This document shows, piece after piece, positions 14,389 to 20,471 of a stretch of 20,471 nt of DNA. This DNA comes from CAZTAR01 sp043813895. GTDB lineage: Bacteria; Planctomycetota; Phycisphaerae; UBA1845; UTPLA1. Position 1 is the stretch's first letter; each line of letters opens with the position of its first letter. The position numbers and the translations under genes were made by a program. The DNA is taken from positions 1 through 20,471 of the forward strand of contig JBDRKQ010000176.1 in the NCBI GenBank assembly GCA_043813895.1, given 5' to 3'. Under the pieces are notes generated by a model. It was not told the DNA's origin. It saw only the letters and a list, made by a program, of their open reading frames with translations, and did no database searches.

Positions 14389-14393
14389 GGAGG
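14389..14393 (+). promoter_or_regulatory. Shine-Dalgarno GGAGG fixing the GTG start of speB
   Basis: GGAGG lies 6 bases before GTG 14400. The upstream part of the open frame (from 14295) does not resemble any ureohydrolase N-terminus, so this site sets the start. Confidence 0.75.
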
Positions 14394-14399
14394 ATTGTC

Positions 14400-15287
14400 G
14401 TGCCAGTCAATACCGAGCAATTCCTCGGATTATCTGGTCGCGAGTGCGACTACCGACGGGCCCGCTACGCGATTCTGCCCGTGCCGTACGACGCCACATC
14501 GAGCTTCAGAACCGGCTCTCGCGCCGGCCCGCAGGCTGTCATCTCCGCAAGTTACCAGCTCGAGGATTTCGACGAGGAATACGGGCGAGAGTTCCTCTCG
14601 TGCGGGATCGCCACGCTGCCACCCATGGAACCGAACACCGCCGGCCCCGCTGAAATGCACGAGAACATATACCGTGCCGCCCGCCGCTTGGTCCGCGACG
14701 GCAAGTTCCTGATCGGTCTGGGCGGGGAACACGCGATCTCCGCCGGGCTCGTTAGAGCTGTCCGATCGCGATACAAGAAGCTCAGCGTCCTCCAGATCGA
14801 CGCTCACGCCGATTTCCGCGATCAGTACCAGGGGTCGCCATTCAGCCATGCATGCGTCATGCGGCGGGTCTGGGAGCTTGGCGTGCCCGTGACTGCGGTG
14901 GGAATCCGGTCATACAGCCTGGAAGAGCACCGCTTCATGCGAAAGAACCGGCTCGCCCCCGTCACAGCCCGCCAGGCGTTCGAAGATCCCGACTGGATCG
15001 TCCATGCGGTCGAATCTCTGTCTTCCAAGGTCTATGTGACGGTCGACATTGACGGCTTCGATCCGGCCTATGCTCCAGGCACGGGGAGCCCGGAGCCGGG
15101 GGGACTGGACTGGTTCCAGGTGTCCGACCTGCTGATGGCCACGGCTCAGCACAAAGAGATCGTCGCTGCCGACGTGACCGAGGTGCTACCGCTGCCCGGG
15201 AGCGTACAAACCGAGTTTCTCGCCGCCAGGCTGGTCTACAAGCTCATCGCCCACGTCGAAGCTAACCGGGCCGAAGCCAAGAAGTGA
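14400..15287 (+). CDS. speB: Agmatinase-type ureohydrolase
   Basis: A 295-residue member of the arginase/agmatinase family, starting at GTG 14400. The binuclear manganese site is complete: GGEH at 108-111 (His111), DAHADFRD at 134-141 (Asp134, His136, Asp138), and DIDGFDPAYAPGTGSPEPGG at 216-235 (Asp216, Asp218). SHAC at 149-152 is also conserved. The N-terminus has LPVPYDATSSFRTGSRAGPQAV (25-46, in parts), typical of agmatinases rather than arginases. The expected reaction is agmatine plus water to putrescine plus urea, a polyamine-synthesis step; other guanidino substrates are possible in this family. The protein is cytoplasmic. No speA (arginine decarboxylase) is adjacent. The gene is divergent from fdxA, with a 231-base shared upstream region. 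Confidence 0.87.
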   Translation: MPVNTEQFLGLSGRECDYRRARYAILPVPYDATSSFRTGSRAGPQAVISASYQLEDFDEEYGREFLSCGIATLPPMEPNTAGPAEMHENIYRAARRLVRDGKFLIGLGGEHAISAGLVRAVRSRYKKLSVLQIDAHADFRDQYQGSPFSHACVMRRVWELGVPVTAVGIRSYSLEEHRFMRKNRLAPVTARQAFEDPDWIVHAVESLSSKVYVTVDIDGFDPAYAPGTGSPEPGGLDWFQVSDLLMATAQHKEIVAADVTEVLPLPGSVQTEFLAARLVYKLIAHVEANRAEAKK

Positions 15288-15680
15288 GAAAAAGGGCCAG
15301 CGCGAGGGCTTCCAGGCCGGAGAACGCGGTTGCGGGGGCTTCGACCCTCCCGAGAGCCCGGCACACGCCCCGGCCGCCCCACTGATCCGCGGCACCGATC
15401 GGCCATCCGCAGGCTGGCCACCCGAATCGCGGCGAACCCGATTGACGAACCGGCCGGCTTGGGGGATACTGTGGCGGGCACGTGAGGATGTCTGGCCTCC
15501 GTGCCCCACCCGCAAGGGTTGTCTCTGTCAAAAGGCCAGCGTTGGAGCACACATCTATTCACCACTCGTAGGGCCGTCTCGTTCCTTGTCTTCCGCTTTC
15601 CGGTCAGGGAACTCGTGTTGCGGTCCTTTGCAGCAACCCACATTACTCAAGCACTCCATTTATTGCGGAGGACCATCCCG
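15288..15680. other. Gap between speB and the zinc-ribbon gene: promoter and long leader
   Basis: No supported gene is seen on either strand. The first 150 bases are GC-rich with no stem plus T-tract that would act as a terminator for speB. A sigma-70-like promoter lies at 15442-15470. Downstream of it, about 200 bases of leader end in the GGAGG at 15666-15670 before the zinc-ribbon gene. I see no known riboswitch consensus in the leader. Confidence 0.5.
15442..15470 (+). promoter_or_regulatory. Promoter candidate for the zinc-ribbon gene
   Basis: TTGACG at 15442-15447, a 17-base spacer, and GATACT at 15465-15470. The -35 matches 5 of 6 and the -10 matches 4 of 6. If used, the message has a 5' leader of about 200 bases. 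Confidence 0.45.
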
Positions 15681-15989
15681 ATGTCATTTGAAGACAAGAA
15701 CATTGCCTGCGAGGACTGCGGAGAGGATTTCGTCCACTCGGCCGAGGATCAGGCGCGCTACGCGGAACGAGGCTTCACGAACGAGCCAAAGCGGTGTCGT
15801 GAGTGTCGTGAGAAGCGCAAAGCACAATCCGGCAGGCGCGGCGCTCCGGGCGGCGGTGGCGGCAGCCGGCCCATGCGAGAATCCCACGATGCGGTCTGTG
15901 CAGAGTGCGGAGCACAAACGACTGTTCCGTTCAAGCCGACCGAGGGACGACCGGTATACTGTCGCGACTGTTTCCGCGAACGCCGGTAG
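15681..15989 (+). CDS. Double zinc-ribbon protein (zf-trcl plus CxxC-x17-CxxC domain)
   Basis: A 102-residue protein with two cysteine modules joined by a Gly/Arg-rich linker (about 45-66). The N-terminal module has C10-x2-C13 and C39-x2-C42, with a FVHSAEDQARYAERGF core typical of the probable zinc-ribbon family often called zf-trcl. The C-terminal module has C73-x2-C76, exactly 17 residues, then C94-x2-C97, which fits the CxxC-x17-CxxC domain. Both should bind one zinc. A basic linker and small size suggest nucleic-acid or ribosome contact, but no function has been established that I know of. The ATG at 15681 has GGAGG about 10 bases upstream. It is apparently a single-gene unit with a long leader. 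Confidence 0.82.
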   Translation: MSFEDKNIACEDCGEDFVHSAEDQARYAERGFTNEPKRCRECREKRKAQSGRRGAPGGGGGSRPMRESHDAVCAECGAQTTVPFKPTEGRPVYCRDCFRERR

Positions 15990-16065
15990 CGCGGCCGGGT
16001 TCTCTTGACACTGTCTCCTGCAAGCGGTCGCCCCGTCCCCGGGTTGGTTGATGTGCGTCACCAAG

Positions 16066-16114
16066 ACACGGCGGGCGCCTGCCCCTTCCAGGGGGTGCGG
16101 GGCAGTTGCCGTGT
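16066..16114 (+). other. Long hairpin upstream of thiS
   Basis: An outer stem (ACACGGC with GCCGTGT) encloses an inner stem (GCCCC at 16081-16085 with GGGGC at 16099-16103). It lies 45 bases before the thiS start. There is no T-tract, so it is not a plain terminator. The TPP riboswitch core sequences were looked for and not found as a set. It could be a leader structure for the thi genes or the 3' end structure of the zinc-ribbon message. Confidence 0.35.
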
Positions 16115-16158
16115 GAGCTTATCGCAAGGTCCCTCCGGGCCCTGAGCAGAACGGCACG

Positions 16159-16383
16159 ATGTCCGAAGCGCAAACAGACCCACAGATCGGAATCCGCCTC
16201 AATGGTGAAGGTCTGGCGATCGCTTCGCCCGCGACCGTGGCAACGCTGATTGCGTTGCGCCAACCCAAGCCGCCCTTTGCGGTTGAACTGAACAAGGAGC
16301 TGGTCCAGCGAGGCCAATATGACACGACGAAGTTGAACCAGGGCGATCAAGTCGAGATCGTTACATTGGTGGGGGGGGGGTAG
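16159..16383 (+). CDS. thiS: Sulfur carrier protein ThiS
   Basis: A 74-residue protein of the beta-grasp ubiquitin-like fold that carries sulfur as a C-terminal thiocarboxylate for thiazole synthesis. It has IRLNGEGLAI at the N-terminus, the core VELNKELVQRGQYDTTKL, and QGDQVEIVTLVGGG at the end. The required Gly-Gly terminus is present. The final glycine codons lie in an uninterrupted run of ten G residues (16371-16380) directly before the TAG stop, so any slip in the tract would change or lose the functional tail. The ATG at 16159 is weakly supported by a Shine-Dalgarno sequence but fits the family start. It precedes thiG by 135 bases. Confidence 0.9.
   Translation: MSEAQTDPQIGIRLNGEGLAIASPATVATLIALRQPKPPFAVELNKELVQRGQYDTTKLNQGDQVEIVTLVGGG
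16371..16380 (+). repeat. G10 homopolymer at the 3' end of thiS
   Basis: Ten consecutive G residues encode the last residues (Val-Gly-Gly-Gly) of ThiS just before the stop codon. Such tracts are prone to slippage in replication and in sequencing. Confidence 0.9.
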
Positions 16384-16414
16384 GATGACAGCGATACGTC
16401 GCTCTAAGACTGAA

Positions 16415-16440
16415 GAGCCGTCGGCTTCAGCCTGCGGCTC
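16415..16440. repeat. Hairpin between thiS and thiG
   Basis: GAGCCGTCGGCT pairs with AGCCTGCGGCTC with two mismatches and a two-base loop. It has the look of another REP-like intergenic palindrome. It sits in the unusually wide 135-base spacer within what is usually a tight thiS-thiG pair. Confidence 0.6.
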
Positions 16441-16518
16441 GTGACGTTCCAAGCCCGCGGCTCGCAATCCGTGGGCCGGATCGAGACCGACAACAGCCAA
16501 ACGACGCGGGGTGATACG

Positions 16519-17343
16519 ATGGAACCACAACCTCTCGAAATCGCCGGCCAGACGTTCCGCTCACGGCTCTTTGTGGGCACCGGCAAGTACGCCACATACG
16601 AGCTCATGCGGGAATGCCTGGAAGCGAGTGGGTGCGACGTCGTCACGGTGGCCGTACGGCGGGAGCGGCTGATCGACTCGCAGAACCGCAGCCTGCTGGA
16701 CTTCATCGACACGAAGCGCTACACGATCCTGCCCAACACGGCCGGTTGCTTCACTGCCGACGATGCCGTGCGTGTCGCGAGGCTGGGCCGCGACATCCTC
16801 CAGCAGTTGGAAAATCCCGGCGCGCAATGGGTCAAGCTCGAAGTCCTACACGACAAGAAAACGCTCCTGCCCGACCCGACGGGAACACTCGCCGCCCTCG
16901 AAACGCTCATCAAAGACGACTTCCGCGTGTTGGTCTATACGAGCGACGATCCCGCAATGGCCTGCCGGCTCAAGGAAGCCGGCGCCGCGAGTGTCATGCC
17001 GGCCGGCAGCCCCATCGGCAGCGGCCAGGGCGTGCTCAATCCCAACAACATCCGCATCATCCTGGAGATGTTGAAAGACGGCGACCCGGGCTATCCCGTC
17101 ATCGTGGACGCCGGCGTCGGCACGGCCAGCGACGTGGCGGTAGCAATGGAACTCGGCGCCGACGGCGTGCTCCTGAATACCGGCATCGCGCACGCGAAGG
17201 ATGCCGCCGCGATGGCCCGCGCCATGGCACTCGCAATCGAAGCAGGCCATCTGGCCTACCAAGCAGGCAGAATCCCGAAGAAGCTCTACGCCACGGCGAG
17301 TTCGCCAATTGAAGGGAGCATCGCACTCGGCAAGCCGCGTTGA
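16519..17343 (+). CDS. thiG: Thiazole synthase ThiG
   Basis: A 274-residue TIM-barrel enzyme that condenses 1-deoxy-xylulose 5-phosphate, dehydroglycine and the ThiS thiocarboxylate to form the thiazole phosphate of thiamine. It starts at ATG 16519; the frame upstream is open but contains the intergenic hairpin. Landmarks are RLFVGTGKY (16-24), TVAVRR (43-48), LPNTAGC (71-77), VKLEVL (105-110, with Lys106 as the Schiff-base lysine), LLPDPTGTL (116-124), MPAGSPIGSGQG (160-171), VDAGVGTASD and LLNTGIAHA. All expected motifs are intact and the length is normal. The glycine-oxidising (ThiO) or tyrosine-cleaving (ThiH) partner and ThiF are not adjacent. Confidence 0.93.
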   Translation: MEPQPLEIAGQTFRSRLFVGTGKYATYELMRECLEASGCDVVTVAVRRERLIDSQNRSLLDFIDTKRYTILPNTAGCFTADDAVRVARLGRDILQQLENPGAQWVKLEVLHDKKTLLPDPTGTLAALETLIKDDFRVLVYTSDDPAMACRLKEAGAASVMPAGSPIGSGQGVLNPNNIRIILEMLKDGDPGYPVIVDAGVGTASDVAVAMELGADGVLLNTGIAHAKDAAAMARAMALAIEAGHLAYQAGRIPKKLYATASSPIEGSIALGKPR

Positions 17344-17367
17344 TGCCGGTAGAAGCGGAGGACCTGC

Positions 17368-17433
17368 ATGACTGTGAGAGAGAAACTTGAAGAGCTACTC
17401 GACGCCGGGTGCCATGCTCATCCCGAGGCGTGA
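17368..17433 (+). pseudogene. Possible 5' remnant of a gene truncated at a palindromic repeat
   Basis: GGAGG 6 bases upstream of an ATG opens a 21-codon frame, MTVREKLEELLDAGCHAHPE plus Ala. The first 13 codons look like a genuine helical protein start. The rest is encoded by the palindromic repeat that begins at 17407, and a stop follows. The likely reading is a gene start that was separated from the rest of its gene by a repeat insertion or deletion. It could also be a real short peptide or a chance ORF. Confidence 0.35.
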
Positions 17434-17552
17434 GCATGCTTGCTGTTCGACACAGGCTACACTGCATACAGGCATGGATTCCGAGCCATCACCAAACAAG
17501 CCGTTCCGCAGGGTTATTCTCATGCTCACCCCTCGGGATGAGCATGGCACCC
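17407..17552. repeat. Inverted repeat with 32-bp arms (GGGTGCCATGCTCATCCCGA family)
   Basis: Arms at 17407-17438 and 17521-17552 are inverted copies that match at 31 of 32 positions. Each arm also contains its own small palindrome (CATGCTCA/TGAGCATG). The 82-base segment between the arms has no ORF. The arrangement resembles the REP-pair elements elsewhere in the window but with a different sequence. Confidence 0.8.
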
Positions 17553-17597
17553 AACACCCAGCATTTTCATTCGCCATTCGCTATTCGCTATTCGTCA

Positions 17598-19199
17598 TTA
17601 CCCTTCCACCGCCCGGACGCAATCGATCACCGTCCCGTCCACCCATTTGATCGCCGCGACGACCTTCTCGCCGAGCTTCGGCTTCGCGGGCGGGCCGCCG
17701 CACATTTGATCGACCTCCGCCTTGATCTCCTCGATCGGGCGGATCGGCAGCTTGCTGTCCTTCGTCGCGTCGATCAGGTCCTGGCGGCGCGGGTTGATCG
17801 CAATCCCCCGCTCCGTCACGATCACGTCGATCAGCTCGCCCGGGCCGACCAGCGTCGTCACCTCGTCCACGATCACGGGAATTCTGTCGCGCACGGCCGG
17901 GATCGGTAGGATGACGCAGCGGCCGTGCAGGCAGTTCTGCCAACCGCCGATGCCGTGCAGCAGTTGGCCGTCGGAGTGTGTCACGACGTTGGCATTGAAG
18001 CCGACATCGACCTCCGTCGCGCCGAGCACGACGGCGTCGAGCATGGTGGCGAAGCACCCCTTGCCGTGCCAGTTGTAGCTCGTAAAGGGGCTCGTGTCCT
18101 GGTGGTTCGCGTACTCCCGCATCGAACGCACGCCGTCGAGGTCGAACGTTTGCCCGTCCAGGATGTAGTCCGTCTGGCCCTCTTCGAGCATCTCGACGAG
18201 GTACTTGTTGCTGCCCGCGCGGATGAAACGCGCCTTGACGCCGGCGTCCTTCATGTACTCTCGCAGGTAGATCGCGAAGGCCAACGACGTGCCGCCGGCG
18301 CCCGCCTGGAAGCTGAAGCCCTCGCGCATGATGCCGGCGTCGCGCACAAACTGGGCCGCCATCTCCGCGATGAGTTGCCGGTCAGGGCTCTTGGTCAGCA
18401 CCGTCGTGCCTGAGACGATCTTCGCGGGATCGCCGATCCGATCCATCACGACGACCTGATCGACGTTGTTCCCCTGAATCTGCCACGGGATGCACGGGAA
18501 CGGCACGAGGTTGTCCGTCACGGCGATGACGTGGTCGGCATAGATCGAATCGACCAAACCGAACCCGAGCAACCCGCAGGCCGACGGTCCATCGAGTCCG
18601 TTTGCGTTTCCGAACGGGTCGCACTTCGGTGCAGCCAGGATCGCAATGTCGATGTGGACTTCACCGTCCTGCACGGCCTGCCACCGCCCGCCGTGCGATC
18701 GCAGGACGCCCATGCCGCGCATCTTGCCGGTCGAAGCGTAATGCCCGATCGGCCCGTTCATGCTGCCTTCGACGTGATGGATCACGCCGCGATCCATCAG
18801 TTCGATCAACGGCTCGTGGCACGGGAAGCACGCGGACGGGAACCAGATCAAGTCCTTGACGCCCAACTCCGCCGCCGCGGCAAACGCGGCATTCGCGACC
18901 ATGTCGCCGTTGCGGAAGTGGTGGTGCGAGCTGATCCGCATCCCGTCACGGATGCCGGCGTTCTTCAAGGCAAGCTTGAACGCCTCAACGTTGGCCTGGA
19001 ACCCGCCGCCGTTCTCCTGCGCGTTGCCGACGACCTTGTTTCCGTCGCGGGGATAGTCGCTACACGTGCGAATCGGCGGCGCGGCCTTGTTGCCGGTCGG
19101 CCGGTGCTTGCCGACGCCCTTGAACGGCACGGCAGGTTGACCGTTGATTTCAGTAGGCACGAGTCGCCCGCAGGCGTTTTTCACGAATTGATCAGGCAT
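17598..19199 (-). CDS. citF: Citrate lyase alpha subunit-like CoA/ACP transferase
   Basis: A 533-residue protein started at ATG 19199 (GAGG 8 bases upstream); the frame further upstream runs through a repeat and the rRNA terminator. It aligns along its length with CitF, the subunit that swaps acetyl for citrate on the acyl carrier protein of citrate lyase. Landmarks are GMRISSHHHFRNGD (86-99), the SGTTVLTKSPDRQLIAEMAA stretch, GFSFQAGAGGTSLAFA, GFNANVVTHSDG and IPVIVDEVTTL...IDVIVTERGIAINPRR. Where I recall CitF having a GAIGGHSDTA motif, this protein has GIGGWQNCLHGR, so the fine specificity may differ. No citD, citE or citC is present on either side: the neighbours are an rRNA operon and thiG. 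Function as true citrate lyase alpha needs those partners elsewhere; otherwise it may be another CoA transferase of this family. Confidence 0.8.
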   Translation of the reverse strand: MPDQFVKNACGRLVPTEINGQPAVPFKGVGKHRPTGNKAAPPIRTCSDYPRDGNKVVGNAQENGGGFQANVEAFKLALKNAGIRDGMRISSHHHFRNGDMVANAAFAAAAELGVKDLIWFPSACFPCHEPLIELMDRGVIHHVEGSMNGPIGHYASTGKMRGMGVLRSHGGRWQAVQDGEVHIDIAILAAPKCDPFGNANGLDGPSACGLLGFGLVDSIYADHVIAVTDNLVPFPCIPWQIQGNNVDQVVVMDRIGDPAKIVSGTTVLTKSPDRQLIAEMAAQFVRDAGIMREGFSFQAGAGGTSLAFAIYLREYMKDAGVKARFIRAGSNKYLVEMLEEGQTDYILDGQTFDLDGVRSMREYANHQDTSPFTSYNWHGKGCFATMLDAVVLGATEVDVGFNANVVTHSDGQLLHGIGGWQNCLHGRCVILPIPAVRDRIPVIVDEVTTLVGPGELIDVIVTERGIAINPRRQDLIDATKDSKLPIRPIEEIKAEVDQMCGGPPAKPKLGEKVVAAIKWVDGTVIDCVRAVEG

Positions 19200-19247
19200 A
19201 CCGTGAACCTCACAGATTCGTTTAGATTTCTTGCGATCAATGGCATT

Positions 19248-19312
19248 GTTACGCCTCACATGAGGGATTCCAAGGGTGCCACCGGCGGGTTGTCCGCCAG
19301 TGGCACCCTTCA
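19248..19312. repeat. Palindromic repeat related to the MITE-like element, copy 3
   Basis: The first 40 bases (GTTACGCCTCACATGAGGGA onward) match the reverse complement of 4370-4412 with few differences. They are followed by a strong hairpin at 19272-19310: arms AAGGGTGCCAC and GTGGCACCCTT with an inner GGCGG/CCGCC stem. Only one of the two hairpins of copies 1 and 2 is present, and the second terminal repeat is not seen, so this copy looks partial. It lies in the upstream region of citF, between citF and the rRNA terminator. Confidence 0.6.
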
Positions 19313-19373
19313 TATTACCAGGGCCGATACACCGGCCAACAGGCCACCTCTGTTGAATCCCCCTCGCCTCTGG

Positions 19374-19417
19374 TAAAAAAGGGCGAGGCCCGACAACCTC
19401 TCGGTCGCCGGGCCTCG
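19374..19417 (-). terminator. Intrinsic terminator of the rRNA operon
   Basis: On the minus strand, just after the 5S gene, CGAGGCCCG (19417-19409) pairs with CGGGCCTCG (19392-19384) and is followed by CCC and six T residues (19380-19375). The loop is 16 bases. It is a textbook rho-independent terminator and marks the end of the rRNA transcript. Confidence 0.85.
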
Positions 19418-19422
19418 AAAAA

Positions 19423-19529
19423 GCTGGCACTCACCTACTCTCGCCCACTTGGACTACCATCGGCCCCAAGGACTTCACTTCTGAGTTCGGAATGGGATCA
19501 GGTGTTTCCCCTCAGGTATCGGCACCAGC
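19423..19529 (-). rRNA. rrf: 5S ribosomal RNA
   Basis: Read on the minus strand the sequence has CCTGAGGGGAAACACCTGAT, CCATTCCGAACTCAGAAGTG and GATGGTAGTCCAAGTGGGCG, the core blocks of bacterial 5S rRNA. The ends GCTGGTGCC and GAGTGCCAGC pair as helix I, giving a length of about 107 bases, which is slightly short for a 5S rRNA. It is followed at once by the operon terminator and preceded by a 156-base spacer from 23S with no tRNA gene. The exact ends may be off by a few bases. Confidence 0.93.
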
Positions 19530-19685
19530 ACTGCTGCGTGCGACCTCTCGGCCGCACGCAACGCGATATACCTTGAATAGAGTGGACCGCGATGCGCCGT
19601 ATCACAAGTGCGCCAACGCAGACTTGCGTGCTGTTTGCTTCATCCGCCGCCTTTGGCCGGCGTGATGGCAACAGCGATTCATCAA

Positions 19686-20471
<786 letters not shown>

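Larger units (their letters stand above)
17344..17597. other. Gap between thiG and citF: gene remnant and inverted repeat
   Basis: The two convergent genes are separated by 254 bases. The gap contains a tiny ORF with a strong Shine-Dalgarno sequence (17368-17433) that runs into one arm of an inverted repeat (17407-17438 and 17521-17552). A short imperfect run of ATTCGCCATTCGCTATTCGC repeats follows at 17570-17590. Nothing else is supported. Confidence 0.55.

Noticed and set aside
15236..15643. 135-residue minus-strand ORF in the speB downstream gap
   Set aside because: It has Arg/Pro-rich composition, no Shine-Dalgarno sequence and no recognisable motif, and it overlaps the end of speB on the opposite strand.
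15990..16158. Possible TPP riboswitch upstream of thiS
   Set aside because: GGGGGTGC and TGTGAGC fragments hint at the first part of the element, but the GAACCTGA and GCGTAGGGA blocks are missing and the spacing does not fit. Only a generic hairpin is reported.
18531..19376. 281-residue plus-strand ORF
   Set aside because: It is antisense to citF, which has strong family matches, and it extends through an intergenic hairpin. It is a GC-frame shadow.
19530..19685. tRNA gene in the 23S-5S spacer
   Set aside because: No cloverleaf or GGTTCGAAT-like T-loop is present; there is only a short hairpin near 19539-19558.

Overview
The window looks like a chromosomal stretch from an uncultured member of the Planctomycetota (Phycisphaerae-like), with high GC. 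The clues are a PEP-CTERM sorting tail on an FG-GAP protein, a dockerin-like C-terminus of the GDVDxxGxVDxxD type, a secreted TPR/HEAT protein with the 'GYVLKDGAW' and 'tGQNFGFD...W..WW' motifs, a futalosine-pathway menaquinone gene (mqnD), and abundant palindromic intergenic repeats. This assignment is inferred from gene content only; the 16S gene is not in the window. Layout, left to right. 1-80 (-) is the N-terminus of a secreted protein cut by the window edge. 81-565 is a repeat-rich gap. 566-1816 (-) is a secreted TPR/HEAT protein. 2123-3181 (+) is a stand-alone DUF89 subfamily II (PANK4-tail-like) metal-dependent phosphatase, convergent with mqnD at 3324-4172 (-). 4590-5756 (+) is a secreted protein with six calcium-loop repeats (probably a six-bladed propeller) and a dockerin-like tail. 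5805-6152 (-) is a small cupin, preceded by a probably frameshifted short gene at 6198-6534. 6561-7598 (-) is a PEP-CTERM FG-GAP protein with a good promoter. 7805-10304 (-) is an overlapping gene pair: a lipoprotein with an alpha/beta-hydrolase-like elbow that has His instead of Ser, followed by a multi-spanning membrane protein. 10546-11697 (-) is a GT-B glycosyltransferase. 11826-14168 (-) is a tight cluster: the 7Fe ferredoxin fdxA, a serine-hydrolase-like lipoprotein, and a TPR-type lipoprotein. 14400-15287 (+) is an agmatinase-type ureohydrolase (speB). 15681-15989 (+) is a double zinc-ribbon protein with a long leader. 16159-17343 (+) is thiS and thiG. 17598-19199 (-) is a solitary citrate lyase alpha subunit (citF). 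19374-20471 (-) is the end of an rRNA operon: terminator, 5S, and the 3' part of 23S running off the right edge. Most genes are single transcription units or pairs. The functionally linked sets are thiS-thiG (thiazole synthesis), the fdxA/lipoprotein trio, the 10304-7805 pair, and the rRNA operon. No mobile-element gene, CRISPR array, tRNA or phage gene was found. The distinctive feature at the DNA level is the set of at least five families of inverted-repeat elements that fill almost every sizeable intergenic gap. The most interesting gene-level oddities are the His-for-Ser hydrolase lipoprotein with its membrane partner, the G10 tract encoding the essential tail of ThiS, the orphan CitF with an altered GGH motif, and a truncated gene start abutting a palindromic repeat downstream of thiG.
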